64,000 nt of DNA from Psychrobacter sp. UBA3480 (GTDB lineage Bacteria; Pseudomonadota; Gammaproteobacteria; Pseudomonadales; Moraxellaceae): positions 14,832 to 78,831 of the forward strand of contig NZ_DFQV01000022.1 of assembly GCF_002377945.1 (NCBI RefSeq), written 5' to 3'. The position numbers and the translations under genes are program-made. Shown piece after piece: positions 19,115 to 28,110 of this stretch (position 1 is its first letter; every line of letters starts with the position of its first letter). The notes under the pieces were generated by a model. The model saw only the letters and a list, made by a program, of their open reading frames with translations. It ran no database searches and was not told the DNA's origin.

Positions 19115-20002
19115 ATGAAATGGCAAGGTAGACGAGGTAGTTCGAATGTGCGCTCTAGCACAGGTGGCGGTAAGATGATTGGCGGTGGTATTGGTGGCAT
19201 TATCATCGCAGGTATTTTATGGTTGGTATTTGGGGTAAACCCAATGACCGCATTACAGACAGGACAGGCGGTCACAGGTAGTGGTAGTGAGTCATCTACT
19301 GAGCTGGCAACCAGCACAGACCGAGACACGCAGTTTGTGAAAGTTGTATTGGCAGATACAGAAGAAGTCTGGCATCAAATCTTTAATGAAGCTGGTAGCA
19401 CTTATCAAGAGCCGTCATTGATTTTGTTTAATGGTCAAGTCAGCTCAGCATGTGGTAGTGCTAGCTCTGCAACGGGGCCATTTTATTGCCCAGGGGATCA
19501 GACTGTTTATTTGGATACATCATTCTTTGTAGAGATGCGTCAGAATCTTGGTATTTCAGGCGATCAGCAAGGCTCTGGTGGTCAAGAGAACCAAGGCAAG
19601 GCTGGCGATTTCGCACAGGCCTACGTGATAGCACATGAAGTAGGTCATCATGTTCAGACGCTACTAGGCATTAGCCAACAGGTCAATGAAGCTCGTCAGC
19701 AAGTGACTCAAGCACAGTCCAATAAGCTGTCAGTATTGCAAGAGTTACAGGCGGATTGTTTTGCTGGTGTATGGGCACAGCGCAATCAAGAGCGCGTACA
19801 GTTTTTAGAGGCTGGTGATCTTGATGAAGCGGTGAATGCAGCTAGTCAAATCGGTGATGATCGTCTGGCAAAAGCGAGTGGTGGTGCAGTAGTACCTGAT
19901 AACTTTACTCATGGTACCAGTCAACAACGTGTCGAATGGTTCACCCGTGGTCTAGAAAGCGGTAACGTACAATCTTGCGATACGTTCAGCGGTGCACTTT
20001 AA
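19115..20002 (+). CDS. ypfJ: Neutral zinc metallopeptidase, YpfJ family
   Basis: A 295-residue membrane-anchored putative zinc peptidase. It begins MKWQGRRGSSNVRSS, then a Gly/Ile-rich membrane segment (about 25-48) and an extracytoplasmic domain. The zinc site is HEVGHH (about residue 182 on), with ELQADCFAGVWA downstream supplying the further Glu/Asp ligand region seen in this family. A Gly/Gln-rich loop (GDQQGSGGQENQGKAGD) precedes the zinc helix. ATG 19115 has GAGGA at 8-bp spacing; an upstream TTG is less likely. The biological substrate is unknown. Confidence 0.88.
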   Translation: MKWQGRRGSSNVRSSTGGGKMIGGGIGGIIIAGILWLVFGVNPMTALQTGQAVTGSGSESSTELATSTDRDTQFVKVVLADTEEVWHQIFNEAGSTYQEPSLILFNGQVSSACGSASSATGPFYCPGDQTVYLDTSFFVEMRQNLGISGDQQGSGGQENQGKAGDFAQAYVIAHEVGHHVQTLLGISQQVNEARQQVTQAQSNKLSVLQELQADCFAGVWAQRNQERVQFLEAGDLDEAVNAASQIGDDRLAKASGGAVVPDNFTHGTSQQRVEWFTRGLESGNVQSCDTFSGAL

Positions 20003-20108
20003 TGGCCATAGATATTAATAACTGTGTATTTGACTAACGATGTTTTTTAATACTAATGTTTTTGATTATAAGTCTAGCGCATGGACTTATAATCAAAATT
20101 AAGACATA

Positions 20109-20138
20109 AAAAAGCCTGCAACGAATTGCAGGCTTTTT
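20109..20138. terminator. Bidirectional terminator (ypfJ / glycine-zipper lipoprotein)
   Basis: AAAAAGCCTGCAA and TTGCAGGCTTTTT form a perfect stem around the loop CGAA, with A and T runs on both sides. Confidence 0.85.
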
Positions 20139-20196
20139 ATCATACCTTATCTTATATTACTCAATCAATTATCAAGTAACATCAGCGTAGAAAGAC

Positions 20197-20424
20197 TTAG
20201 TTGTTGTCAAGAACATAACCACCAGCACCGCCGATCGCTGCACCAGCCAATGCGCCACGAGCGATATCTTTGCTGTCGCCTTTGCTTTTAATAAGAGCAC
20301 CAGCTGCTGCGCCAGCAGTAGCACCTTTAGCTGTGTTGCTCATACCGCTATAAGAGTTACAACCAGTCATGATTAGGGCTGAGCTAGTAATTGCAGTCAT
20401 TGCGATCGTTTTAGCAAATTTCAT
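20197..20424 (-). CDS. Small glycine-zipper lipoprotein
   Basis: 75 residues. Signal peptide with lipobox IMTGC (Cys22), then a Gly/Ala-rich zipper with repeats of the type GATAGAAAGALI and GALAGAAIGGAGGYV, as in YMGG/OsmB/SlyB-like outer-membrane lipoproteins. ATG 20424 is preceded by AGGTGATAAT; the 15 codons before it are open but unsupported. These proteins are often induced by envelope stress; nothing here shows how this one is regulated. Confidence 0.85.
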   Translation of the reverse strand: MKFAKTIAMTAITSSALIMTGCNSYSGMSNTAKGATAGAAAGALIKSKGDSKDIARGALAGAAIGGAGGYVLDNN

Positions 20425-20743
20425 ATTATCACCTATTAAGTCATCAAGTTTAAAATACAATACCTTCAAAATACTGTGCCCATGATATTTTCAAGTATAT
20501 TCCTACTGTCTGTCATAATAGTCGGTTACTAATAATATAGTCGTAGTAAAAACGCTAAACTTTGCAAACAAGATGTAAGCGATGTTGCCGTACTGTATCA
20601 TCAGCAATGCCTATGAACGACAGTGCAGATTACGTCCTAATGGGTCTAACTATTAATATCTTGATACTGCCATAAAAAAGACTACCCATAGGTAGTCTTA
20701 ATATTAAAGCAAAGCTGAATATGGCTAGCAAACTAATCAATAA
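20425..20743. other. Intergenic region between rho and the glycine-zipper gene
   Basis: 319 bp with the rho terminator at 20672-20699; the rest probably holds the lipoprotein promoter. I see no other feature. Confidence 0.5.
20672..20699 (-). terminator. Intrinsic terminator after rho
   Basis: On the minus strand AAGACTACC pairs with GGTAGTCTT (loop of 4), followed by a run of T. Confidence 0.8.
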
Positions 20744-22012
20744 TTAGTTTTGTGATTTACGCTTCATTTGCTCGAAGAATTCATCATTGGTTTTCGCTTC
20801 TTTTAAGCGATCCAACAAGAACTCAGTGGCTTGTACGCCATCCATCGGTTGAAGTAGTTTGCGTAAAATCCATACTTTACGCAGCTTGTCTTCGTCCAAT
20901 AAACGCTCTTCGCGGCGTGTACCAGATTTTTTGATATTAATCGCAGGGAATACACGTTTTTCAGCCAAGTCACGCTCAAGCGTAATTTCTTGGTTACCCG
21001 TTCCCTTAAATTCTTCAAAAATAACGCTATCCATCTTACTACCAGTATCAATCAATGCACTGGCAATAATGGTCAAACTACCACCTTCTTCCACGTTACG
21101 CGCAGCACCAAAGAAACGTTTTGGACGCTCTAGGGCGTTGGCATCCAGACCACCCGTCAATACTTTACCTGACGATGGGATGACCGTATTATAAGCACGT
21201 GCTAGACGCGTAATTGAATCAAGTAAAATCACCACGTCTTGCTTGTGTTCAACCAAACGTTTGGCCTTTTCGATGACCATTTCAGCCACTTGTACGTGAC
21301 GCTGTGGCGGCTCATCAAAAGTAGAAGCAACCACTTCACCGCGTACCGTACGTACCATTTCGGTCACTTCTTCTGGACGCTCATCAATCAATAGTACGAT
21401 TAAATAACATTCAGGGTTGTTACGAGTGATTGATTGCGCGATGGTCTGTAGCAACATCGTTTTACCCGCTTTTGGCGGTGCGACGATGATAGAACGCTGA
21501 CCTTTACCAATCGGAGCGATTAGATCGATGATACGGCCAGTCAAATCTTCAGTGGTTCCGTTACCAAGCTCAAGTTTTAAATGCTCAGTTGGGAATAGGG
21601 GTGTCAGGTTCTCAAAGATAAGCTTATGACGTGAGCGATCTGGCGTATCAAAGTTGATTTCGCCAACTTTTAATAATGCAAAATAACGCTCAGAATCCTT
21701 TGGTGGACGAATCGTACCAGCGATACTGTCACCAGTTTTTAGACTGAAACGGCGAATCTGGCTTGGGCTGACATAAATATCATCAGGACCGGCTAAATAT
21801 GAGCCTTCTGATGAGCGCAAAAATCCAAAACCATCAGGAAGAACCTCAAGTACGCCGTCACCATAGATGGCTTCACCGTTACGCGCATGGGTTTTTAGAA
21901 TAGCAAAGATAATGTCCTGTTTACGGCTACGCGCCATATTATCAAGACCCATTTCTTTGGCGATAGCCAATAGCTCAGCGATTGATTTTTTCTTTAATTC
22001 AGTAAGATTCAT
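20744..22012 (-). CDS. rho: Transcription termination factor Rho
   Basis: Hexameric RNA-dependent ATPase that ends transcription at C-rich untranslated RNA. 422 residues, as usual. N-terminal helix domain [24 protein letters not shown]-binding cold-shock-like domain ([23 protein letters not shown]), Walker [13 protein letters not shown], Walker B region [16 protein letters not shown], and R-loop sequence near [15 protein letters not shown]. It lies next to trxA as in E. coli but has its own strong promoter and a leader of about 350 nt. Confidence 0.98.
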   Translation of the reverse strand: MNLTELKKKSIAELLAIAKEMGLDNMARSRKQDIIFAILKTHARNGEAIYGDGVLEVLPDGFGFLRSSEGSYLAGPDDIYVSPSQIRRFSLKTGDSIAGTIRPPKDSERYFALLKVGEINFDTPDRSRHKLIFENLTPLFPTEHLKLELGNGTTEDLTGRIIDLIAPIGKGQRSIIVAPPKAGKTMLLQTIAQSITRNNPECYLIVLLIDERPEEVTEMVRTVRGEVVASTFDEPPQRHVQVAEMVIEKAKRLVEHKQDVVILLDSITRLARAYNTVIPSSGKVLTGGLDANALERPKRFFGAARNVEEGGSLTIIASALIDTGSKMDSVIFEEFKGTGNQEITLERDLAEKRVFPAINIKKSGTRREERLLDEDKLRKVWILRKLLQPMDGVQATEFLLDRLKEAKTNDEFFEQMKRKSQN

Positions 22013-22368
22013 AGATAGGTCATTAGCAATTGATCAGATGAGAGATGCCATTAGCAGCACAAGTCACGACAGTGATTAAAATAACGGTAATATGATGATA
22101 TGGGTGTGTGCACAGCGCTGTAGTTTATGTAGTTTTGGTTTTATATGTCTGCTTATGTACGCATTGCCATCATTGGAGGCAAGGTAATAAGAAATAAGGA
22201 TAAAAAAGGCTACATAAGAGTCTGCGTCAAAAACTCAATATCAGTAATTGCGTTTAGTCATTTTGTTCAGCAATGGTGTTTATAATGACGATTGTGTTTT
22301 TGTTGATAAACACGAGGAGAATAGCGACAAGATACTTAGGAAAACAGTTGGTTTTCTCTTGTCAGCAG

Positions 22369-22398
22369 ACTATACGGTCTTCACAATAGCGTTGTCAA
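22369..22398 (-). promoter_or_regulatory. Strong sigma-70 promoter of rho
   Basis: Minus strand: consensus TTGACA (22398-22393), 18-bp spacer, TATAGT (22374-22369). The start would be near 22362. Confidence 0.8.
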
Positions 22399-22450
22399 TA
22401 AATTTTGCCAAAAAAGTCATATTATCGAGTTTTTTGCACAAAAAACAAGC

Positions 22451-22484
22451 AAAAAAGCCACTATCTTGGTTAGATAATGGCTTT
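22451..22484 (-). terminator. Intrinsic terminator after trxA
   Basis: Minus strand: AAAGCCATTATCT pairs with AGATAGTGGCTTT (one G-T pair), followed by a T run. Confidence 0.85.
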
Positions 22485-22537
22485 CTCGGTTATTCTATTT
22501 TACCCGATCAAGGTAATCTAGAGCTGGCAAATGTAAC

Positions 22538-22864
22538 TTATAAATGCTTGTCTAATACTTTAGCCAATTCAGCTTTTGGCTGTAGGCCCATTACTGAATC
22601 AACTTTTTCGCCATCTTTAAATACAAATAGCGTTGGGATGTTACGAATACCAAAACGGCTGGCCGCTTGTGGGTTGTTGTCTACGTCTACTTTAACGATT
22701 TTAACTTTACCTTGGTACTCAGTCGCTAGATCTTCTAAAATAGGAGCGATGGCTTTACAAGGACCACACCATGGTGCCCAGAAGTCTACTAGTACAGGTA
22801 CGTCTGATTGTAGAACGTCTTGATCAAAGTCTGTGTCGGTAGTATGTACAATAAGGTCTGACAT
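22538..22864 (-). CDS. trxA: Thioredoxin 1
   Basis: Cytosolic dithiol reductase of 108 residues. The active site WAPWCGPCK has Cys33 and Cys36, and the cis-Pro loop [12 protein letters not shown] is present. The sequence is full length and regular. A terminator follows before rho, so trxA is a single-gene unit. Confidence 0.97.
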   Translation of the reverse strand: MSDLIVHTTDTDFDQDVLQSDVPVLVDFWAPWCGPCKAIAPILEDLATEYQGKVKIVKVDVDNNPQAASRFGIRNIPTLFVFKDGEKVDSVMGLQPKAELAKVLDKHL

Positions 22865-23345
22865 AATTTTATCTCTCTTGTTTTATTACTTCTATCACCA
22901 CTCATCAACCTATATATTGGTTTAATAATAAATCAGTTGGTGGTCAAAGAATTGTTTAGAAGGGGTGAAAATGTGCCATTATATTAACATGTTTGCCCTA
23001 ATTTGACAGATACAGGCTGGTTAAATTGTTTAACAACTAGTATTAGCACAATAAATCGAAACGGTGCAGCACAAGAGTGTCTAATCTGTTATTTAATACG
23101 ATTATCCTTATCAAAGTATGTATCTCAGCACTATAGAAGTCGTATTTTATACTTTGTTTATATAGTAGTTAGTGATTAGTAGCTAGCGATATTAATAACG
23201 TTAAAAATCAATCAAAGTTTTGCCTTTTTATCCAAATAACCGTTGTTCATAAAATGGCTATCGTGCCAAATATAGCTGTCGTGTCCAAAAGATTAGTCAC
23301 CAAAAATCCTTATCTTAAAACCAATTTACATAAGTAGTTAAATTT
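22865..23345. other. Divergent intergenic region trxA / rluA
   Basis: 481 bp of AT-rich DNA that must contain both promoters. I could not assign them with confidence and see no ORF, RNA or repeat. Confidence 0.5.
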
Positions 23346-24059
23346 ATGCCTTTTACCGATGAAGAAGTTAATGCCCTCAATGCCCAAGAAAGTGCTTATC
23401 CGCTTGAGTTTTTTAAAAATTTTGCGCAAGAAATTACGGTTTACGAAGACGATGACATTTGGGTGGTTGATAAACCTGCAGGCCTATTGAGCGTCGATGG
23501 TAAAACACTCAAAGTCAGTCTGCTTGCTCGTCTTGAGCGTGCCAATCCAGCTGTCAAATTGATTCATCGTTTAGATATGGACACCTCAGGACTGCTTATT
23601 TTTGCAAAAAATGCAGCAGCGCAAACCAATATCAGTAAGCAATTCATCGAACGTTTACCGCAAAAAAAATACCAAGCACGTGTCTTTGGTGAGTGGGGGC
23701 AAGTCGGCGCAACTGGTGAGATATCGGTGCCAGTGCGCTATGAGCCAAGTACCAAACCGCGCCATATCGTCGATCACGACTGGTCAAAGCATGCGCTAAC
23801 CTTATATGAAGTTGTGGCTCACGAAACCTGTAATGGCGAGGCAGTCACTCGGGTCATGCTAAAGCCAGTCACGGGACGCAGTCATCAGCTACGCGTACAT
23901 ATGGTGCACGTCGATCATGTGATGATTGGCGATCCGATTTATGCTGAAGGTGCTGCATTAGAGATAGCCCCAAGGCTCAACTTACATGCACAGCAATTAC
24001 GTTTAAAGCATCCAGTACTGGGTGCTTGGATGGACTGGGAGAGTCCCTGCCCATTTTAA
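23346..24059 (+). CDS. rluA: RluA-type pseudouridine synthase
   Basis: Isomerises uridine to pseudouridine in 23S rRNA and, in E. coli RluA, also in some tRNAs. No S4 domain, as in RluA itself. Start of the catalytic domain YEDDDIWVVDKPAGLLSV, catalytic Asp77 in HRLDMDTSGLLIFAK, and the closing motif KPVTGRSHQLRVHM followed by GDPIYAEG. The order and C-terminal APRLNLHAQQL match E. coli RluA closely; at 237 residues it has about 15 more at the N-terminus. The exact target site is inferred. Confidence 0.88.
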   Translation: MPFTDEEVNALNAQESAYPLEFFKNFAQEITVYEDDDIWVVDKPAGLLSVDGKTLKVSLLARLERANPAVKLIHRLDMDTSGLLIFAKNAAAQTNISKQFIERLPQKKYQARVFGEWGQVGATGEISVPVRYEPSTKPRHIVDHDWSKHALTLYEVVAHETCNGEAVTRVMLKPVTGRSHQLRVHMVHVDHVMIGDPIYAEGAALEIAPRLNLHAQQLRLKHPVLGAWMDWESPCPF

Positions 24060-24153
24060 AACGTTAGATTTTACCGCTTACTGTTAATAGATGCGATAAA
24101 CGGCTCTAAAGCCAGCTATAAAATGCCAGTCATGCAAATACAAGGATGAAAGT

Positions 24154-25779
24154 ATGCTTGATATCACCACTACCAAACAGGCCATTAAAAATCGCTTTAA
24201 AGGTAAAAAGTCAAAGACGGACAAAGTAGCCGATTATGAAGTATTGATTATCGGTGCGGGTATCGCAGGTATTGGTATGGCTTGCCGTTTACAGCAACAG
24301 CAGCATAAAGGCCTATTCGGTCATAAAGCTTCAAAAAAGCAAAAGCAGGCAAAACCGACTAATAAGCAAAAACCTCCACAGCGCTTTGCTATCTTAGAAA
24401 AGCGTGCTGATTTGGGTGGTACATGGGATTTATTTACCTATCCGGGGATTCGCTCTGACTCTGACGCCTTGACCTTTGGTTATAACTTTAGGCCGTGGCT
24501 TGATTATAGAATGCTTGCAGCAGGCGATGATATCAAACGCTATATCGCTGATACGGCACGCGAGTTTGGGGTGACCGAACATATCCATTATCAGCATGAA
24601 GTTCAGCAGATATCATGGTCTAGTGAGAATCAACAGTGGTCAGCAACCATCAAAAATCATGCAAGCGGTGAGAGGTTTGTTAAGACTGCCAAGTTTATCG
24701 TAGGTGCCACTGGTTATTATGATTATGAGCAAGGCTATCGTCCTCATTTTGAAGGAGAGGAGGATTTTCACGGTCAAATCGTCCATCCACAGCACTGGAA
24801 TAATCTAGACTATAATGATAAAAAAGTCGTCGTTATTGGTAGTGGTGCCACGGCGATGACGTTGCTACCTGCGCTAGTAGATAAAGACAATAATCAGTGT
24901 GCGCGTCATGTCACGATGCTGCAGCGTACGCCGACCTATGTGGCAAGCGTGCCGGGTGATGACCATGCTATTGACTGGTTATCAGGCAAGTTTTCACCAT
25001 TATCAAAGGAGCAAGCTTATACGGTACTGCGCGCGCGTAACGTGTTGAGACAGCAAGGCCTGTACAAAGTTGCGACTCATGCACCCAAGGTGATGAAGGC
25101 AGTCTTAAGAAGTGGGGTGAAAAAAGAGCTGAAAGGTAGCGGCGTCGATAGCAAGCATTTTATGCCTGACTATAATCCGTGGGATCAACGAGTATGTGCG
25201 GTACCTGACGGTGATTTATTCAAAGCCCTGCAGGACAAACGCGCAACAGTAGTGACCGATCAAATCAGTCACTTTACGGCAACGGGAATTATGCTGCAAT
25301 CTGGCCAGCATCTCGACGCTGATATCATCGTTACCGCGACTGGCTTAAAGCTACAGATGTTGGGCGGGGCAGCGGTATATATCGATGGTCAAGCTGTCGA
25401 TATTGGCACGCGTATGACCTACAAAGCGGTTATGATAGAAGGCATACCTAATCTGGCGGCACTGTTTGGCTATACCAATGCCTCATGGACACTTAAAATT
25501 GACTTGGCTTGTCAGTATGTAGTGAGGCTGCTGGGGTATATGCATAAAAACCGCTATCAAGTTGCATTACCACAAGCACAGACTGCAGATATGACAGCCT
25601 ATGCTCAAGCATATACTGTGATGGGTTCGCTATCGTCTGGATATGTCAACCGCGGCAAAGACGAGCTGCCTAAACAAGGAGATCGCTATCCTTGGTTCGT
25701 GACCAACAACTATCTAAGCGATCGAATCATGCTTAAGTATCGCAAGATAAAAGACGATTGGTTACGATTTAGTCGTTAG
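24154..25779 (+). CDS. Flavin-containing monooxygenase, Baeyer-Villiger (EthA-like)
   Basis: FAD- and NADPH-dependent oxygenase of 541 residues. FAD-binding VLIIGAGIAGIGMA (about 29-42) and GGTWDLFTYPGIRSDSD are typical. The Baeyer-Villiger fingerprint F-x-G-x3-H-x3-W appears as FHGQIVHPQHW, and the NADPH site is VVIGSGATAMTLLPAL. A Lys/Gln-rich insert (about 45-75, KASKKQKQAKPTNKQ) splits the first Rossmann unit and is unusual. Nearest characterised type is EthA; the substrate (a ketone or thioether) cannot be told. It is convergent with the dehydrogenase gene, 11 bp away. Confidence 0.88.
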   Translation: MLDITTTKQAIKNRFKGKKSKTDKVADYEVLIIGAGIAGIGMACRLQQQQHKGLFGHKASKKQKQAKPTNKQKPPQRFAILEKRADLGGTWDLFTYPGIRSDSDALTFGYNFRPWLDYRMLAAGDDIKRYIADTAREFGVTEHIHYQHEVQQISWSSENQQWSATIKNHASGERFVKTAKFIVGATGYYDYEQGYRPHFEGEEDFHGQIVHPQHWNNLDYNDKKVVVIGSGATAMTLLPALVDKDNNQCARHVTMLQRTPTYVASVPGDDHAIDWLSGKFSPLSKEQAYTVLRARNVLRQQGLYKVATHAPKVMKAVLRSGVKKELKGSGVDSKHFMPDYNPWDQRVCAVPDGDLFKALQDKRATVVTDQISHFTATGIMLQSGQHLDADIIVTATGLKLQMLGGAAVYIDGQAVDIGTRMTYKAVMIEGIPNLAALFGYTNASWTLKIDLACQYVVRLLGYMHKNRYQVALPQAQTADMTAYAQAYTVMGSLSSGYVNRGKDELPKQGDRYPWFVTNNYLSDRIMLKYRKIKDDWLRFSR

Positions 25780-25790
25780 TATCTTGATAA

Positions 25791-26738
25791 TTATTGTTGA
25801 TGGTTATTGATGAAGTCAGCGACTTGCTTGCTCAACATCTGCCACAAGGTCTCCTGGGCACTTTTGCTACCCCATGCATTGTGCGGACTAAAGATAACAC
25901 GCGGATGGTCGCTGATACTGAGCAGTGGGTCATTGTCAGCGATCGGTTCTTGTTCAAACACATCGCTAGCATAGCCGATGATCTGCTCATTGTTAATCGC
26001 GTCAGTTAATGCTTGGCTATCAACGATGCCGCCACGTGCGACGTTGACGATGAGCGGTTGTTTAACCATTTTTGCTAGAGTATCTTTATTAATAAGATGC
26101 TCAGTTTTTTCATTCAATGGACAGTGTAGACTGATCACATCCGCACGCGCTAGCACTTCATCAAACGCGGTATAGTCGTCGCTGCGTGGTTCACGTCCTT
26201 GGTGCTCTGCCCATAGTACGGTCATACCAAAGGCACGAGCAATCTCGGTCACGCGCTTGCCGATGGTGCCAATACCGATAATACCTAACGTCTTATCTTC
26301 CAAATCAATCAGCGGAATATCCAACAGGCAAAAATTGCCATTTGCCAGCCACGTGCCATCAGCGACTTTCTGATGGTAGTGGATGCCTGCGCGCATTGCA
26401 TTTAACATAAGCATAAAGGTATGCTCGGGCACGCTTTTGACCGCATAACCAGCGACATTAAAAAGCGCGACACCGTGCTTATCGCAAGCCTTTTGATCGA
26501 CGTTGTTCATACCAGTGGCAGTCAGTTGGATTAGCTTAAGCTTCGGTAGTTGCTCTATTACTTCTGCACCAATTTGGACTTTATTGGTGATAATAATGTC
26601 AGCATCTTTGCAGCGCTCAATGATAACAGCCGTGTCTTTTGGCGTGTCGTTATAAGTGATGTAATCGCTCACACCTATTGGCGCTGGCAGGTCAATACCT
26701 TCAGAAAACGTACCTTTATCTAAAAAAACGGCTTGCAT
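25791..26738 (-). CDS. D-2-hydroxyacid dehydrogenase (glycerate/hydroxypyruvate type)
   Basis: NAD(P)-dependent reductase of 2-oxoacids, 315 residues. NAD-binding LGIIGIGTIGKRV lies at about 150-162. The catalytic trio is present: Arg in NVARGGIVDS, Glu in DVFEQEPI and His in FSPHNAWGS. The overall sequence resembles glycerate dehydrogenase/hydroxypyruvate reductase (HprA) more than lactate or phosphoglycerate dehydrogenases, and there is no ACT domain. The substrate is inferred only from family. Confidence 0.85.
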   Translation of the reverse strand: MQAVFLDKGTFSEGIDLPAPIGVSDYITYNDTPKDTAVIIERCKDADIIITNKVQIGAEVIEQLPKLKLIQLTATGMNNVDQKACDKHGVALFNVAGYAVKSVPEHTFMLMLNAMRAGIHYHQKVADGTWLANGNFCLLDIPLIDLEDKTLGIIGIGTIGKRVTEIARAFGMTVLWAEHQGREPRSDDYTAFDEVLARADVISLHCPLNEKTEHLINKDTLAKMVKQPLIVNVARGGIVDSQALTDAINNEQIIGYASDVFEQEPIADNDPLLSISDHPRVIFSPHNAWGSKSAQETLWQMLSKQVADFINNHQQ

Positions 26739-27048
26739 GGCTAGTCCTTACTCATTGTTGTCTTATAGATAGTTAGCGAATAAATTACTATCGCATGATT
26801 TCTTATCGGCTTAATGTAGCACGTTGGTATTTTTAGTCAAAAAGAAGCAAGCAGTAAAAAGGAATTTTCACTTTATTTTTAGCGTGAAAGCAGTATCTAT
26901 AAAATGGATGTTATTTTAAACAAAGAAAAGACCTCTATTCTAATATCGAAGTAGAGGTCTTTTAGTTAGATAGTGAGCTTTTTCGTTGATGCAGCTTGTA
27001 TCACAAATGCTATCAAGCCAACTTTGCAAACACTGCTAATAACAAATG
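26739..27048. other. Intergenic region upstream of the hydroxyacid dehydrogenase gene
   Basis: 310 bp containing the terminator of the response regulator gene (26926-26963) and presumably the dehydrogenase promoter. I see nothing else. Confidence 0.5.
26926..26963 (-). terminator. Intrinsic terminator after the response regulator gene
   Basis: AAAAGACCTCTA and TAGAGGTCTTTT form a 12-bp stem with a 14-nt loop; T-rich DNA follows on the minus strand. Confidence 0.75.
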
Positions 27049-28005
27049 CTAAAAAGAAAAACGCTTGCGCAATTTACCAATAAAACTGCGTACGCGATTA
27101 CTCAAATCAATGCGAACATCATTTTCAGGGTCGTGCTCTACTTCATAACGTTTCACCAAATCAGGGCTGGCTTTGAGTTTGGTATGATGCTGAAAAGCAC
27201 GGTTGACGCTAATTTCTAGTAAGCTGGCACGCATCGGTTTCGGTAAGCAGCGATAGACCTGACCCTTATTAATCAAATCAATCAGCAAGCCTGCATCTTG
27301 AAATTCAGTTTGCACCAAAACGACCAAATGCGGTGCATCTTGCTTTAAAGTGAAGATTATTGGTGCGATGTTTTCGCCACTAACATTGATGTCAGTAATA
27401 CATACACCAATGTCGTAGTTTGCCAGATAGTCATAAGCCTCTTCTAAGCCTTCAGCATGCAGTACCTTATAGTTATTGGAGAACTGCTTGCGAATTTGTT
27501 CGATTAGCTCATTTGTTTCATCGATAACCAACAGGGTTTGCTTATTGTCTGAGCTATCAATCTGATCGGCATCTTCATCTGGATTGTAAGTCAACGCGAT
27601 TTCAGTGGCACGCCCAACCACAGCGATGAGTTCTTCAGACTTGCAGGGCTTGGTCAAATAACGATAAATCTCTCCATCGTTGATAGAACCAATAATAGCA
27701 TTCAAATCGGCATAGCCCGTTAATAAAATACGCATGGTAGACGGTGATATGTCTTTTACTTCACGTAAGATATCGACACCGACACGCTCAGGCATACGTT
27801 GGTCACTGACTGCTACGTATACATGGTTGTTTTTAATATAGTCGATATATTCAGTGGGATCCGTCGTGATAAAAACGTCATGAGTTTTACGAAAGAGGAG
27901 TTTCATAGAACGTAAAATGCGTTGTTCATCGTCAATAAACGCAATTTTCGGTTTAGGTCCAGTACTTAGAGCAGAGGGTTGTATGTTGTCTTTAACTTCA
28001 TTCAT
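27049..28005 (-). CDS. Double-receiver response regulator without output domain
   Basis: 318 residues with two receiver domains. Receiver 1 (about 20-138): acidic pair Asp25/Asp26, phospho-acceptor Asp68 in AVSDQRMP, Thr96, Lys119. Receiver 2 (about 156-272): Asp162, phospho-acceptor Asp205 in CITDINVSG, Thr233, Lys256, so both look able to take phosphate. The last 45 residues are basic with no DNA-binding, GGDEF, EAL or HD-GYP domain. Receiver 1 is the type (RILLTGYADL) often paired with HD-GYP proteins. ATG 28005 has AAGGA; the upstream extension is unlikely. It lies 105 bp after its probable kinase gene. Confidence 0.85.
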   Translation of the reverse strand: MNEVKDNIQPSALSTGPKPKIAFIDDEQRILRSMKLLFRKTHDVFITTDPTEYIDYIKNNHVYVAVSDQRMPERVGVDILREVKDISPSTMRILLTGYADLNAIIGSINDGEIYRYLTKPCKSEELIAVVGRATEIALTYNPDEDADQIDSSDNKQTLLVIDETNELIEQIRKQFSNNYKVLHAEGLEEAYDYLANYDIGVCITDINVSGENIAPIIFTLKQDAPHLVVLVQTEFQDAGLLIDLINKGQVYRCLPKPMRASLLEISVNRAFQHHTKLKASPDLVKRYEVEHDPENDVRIDLSNRVRSFIGKLRKRFSF

Positions 28006-28110
28006 GATCGTATCCTTACGATGAATAATAGAGGCTAGATTGTAAGTATTATGTCTGTTGTCAGCACAACGCATAACTGAGCTGCGCCGACAATATAATA
28101 AGCGTGTTGC

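Larger units (their letters stand above)
22013..22537 (-). other. trxA-rho intergenic region with long rho leader
   Basis: 525 bp. It contains the trxA terminator (22451-22484), the rho promoter (22369-22398) and about 350 nt of untranslated leader. The leader RNA has C/A-rich, G-poor stretches (for example around 22270-22310 and 22080-22120 on the minus strand) that would suit Rho loading and autoregulation. No rhoL-like leader peptide with a ribosome site was found. Confidence 0.6.

Noticed and set aside
22248..22823. 191-codon plus-strand ORF running through the trxA spacer and antisense to trxA
   Set aside because: It lies over the reverse strand of a certain gene and has no family likeness; a shadow ORF.
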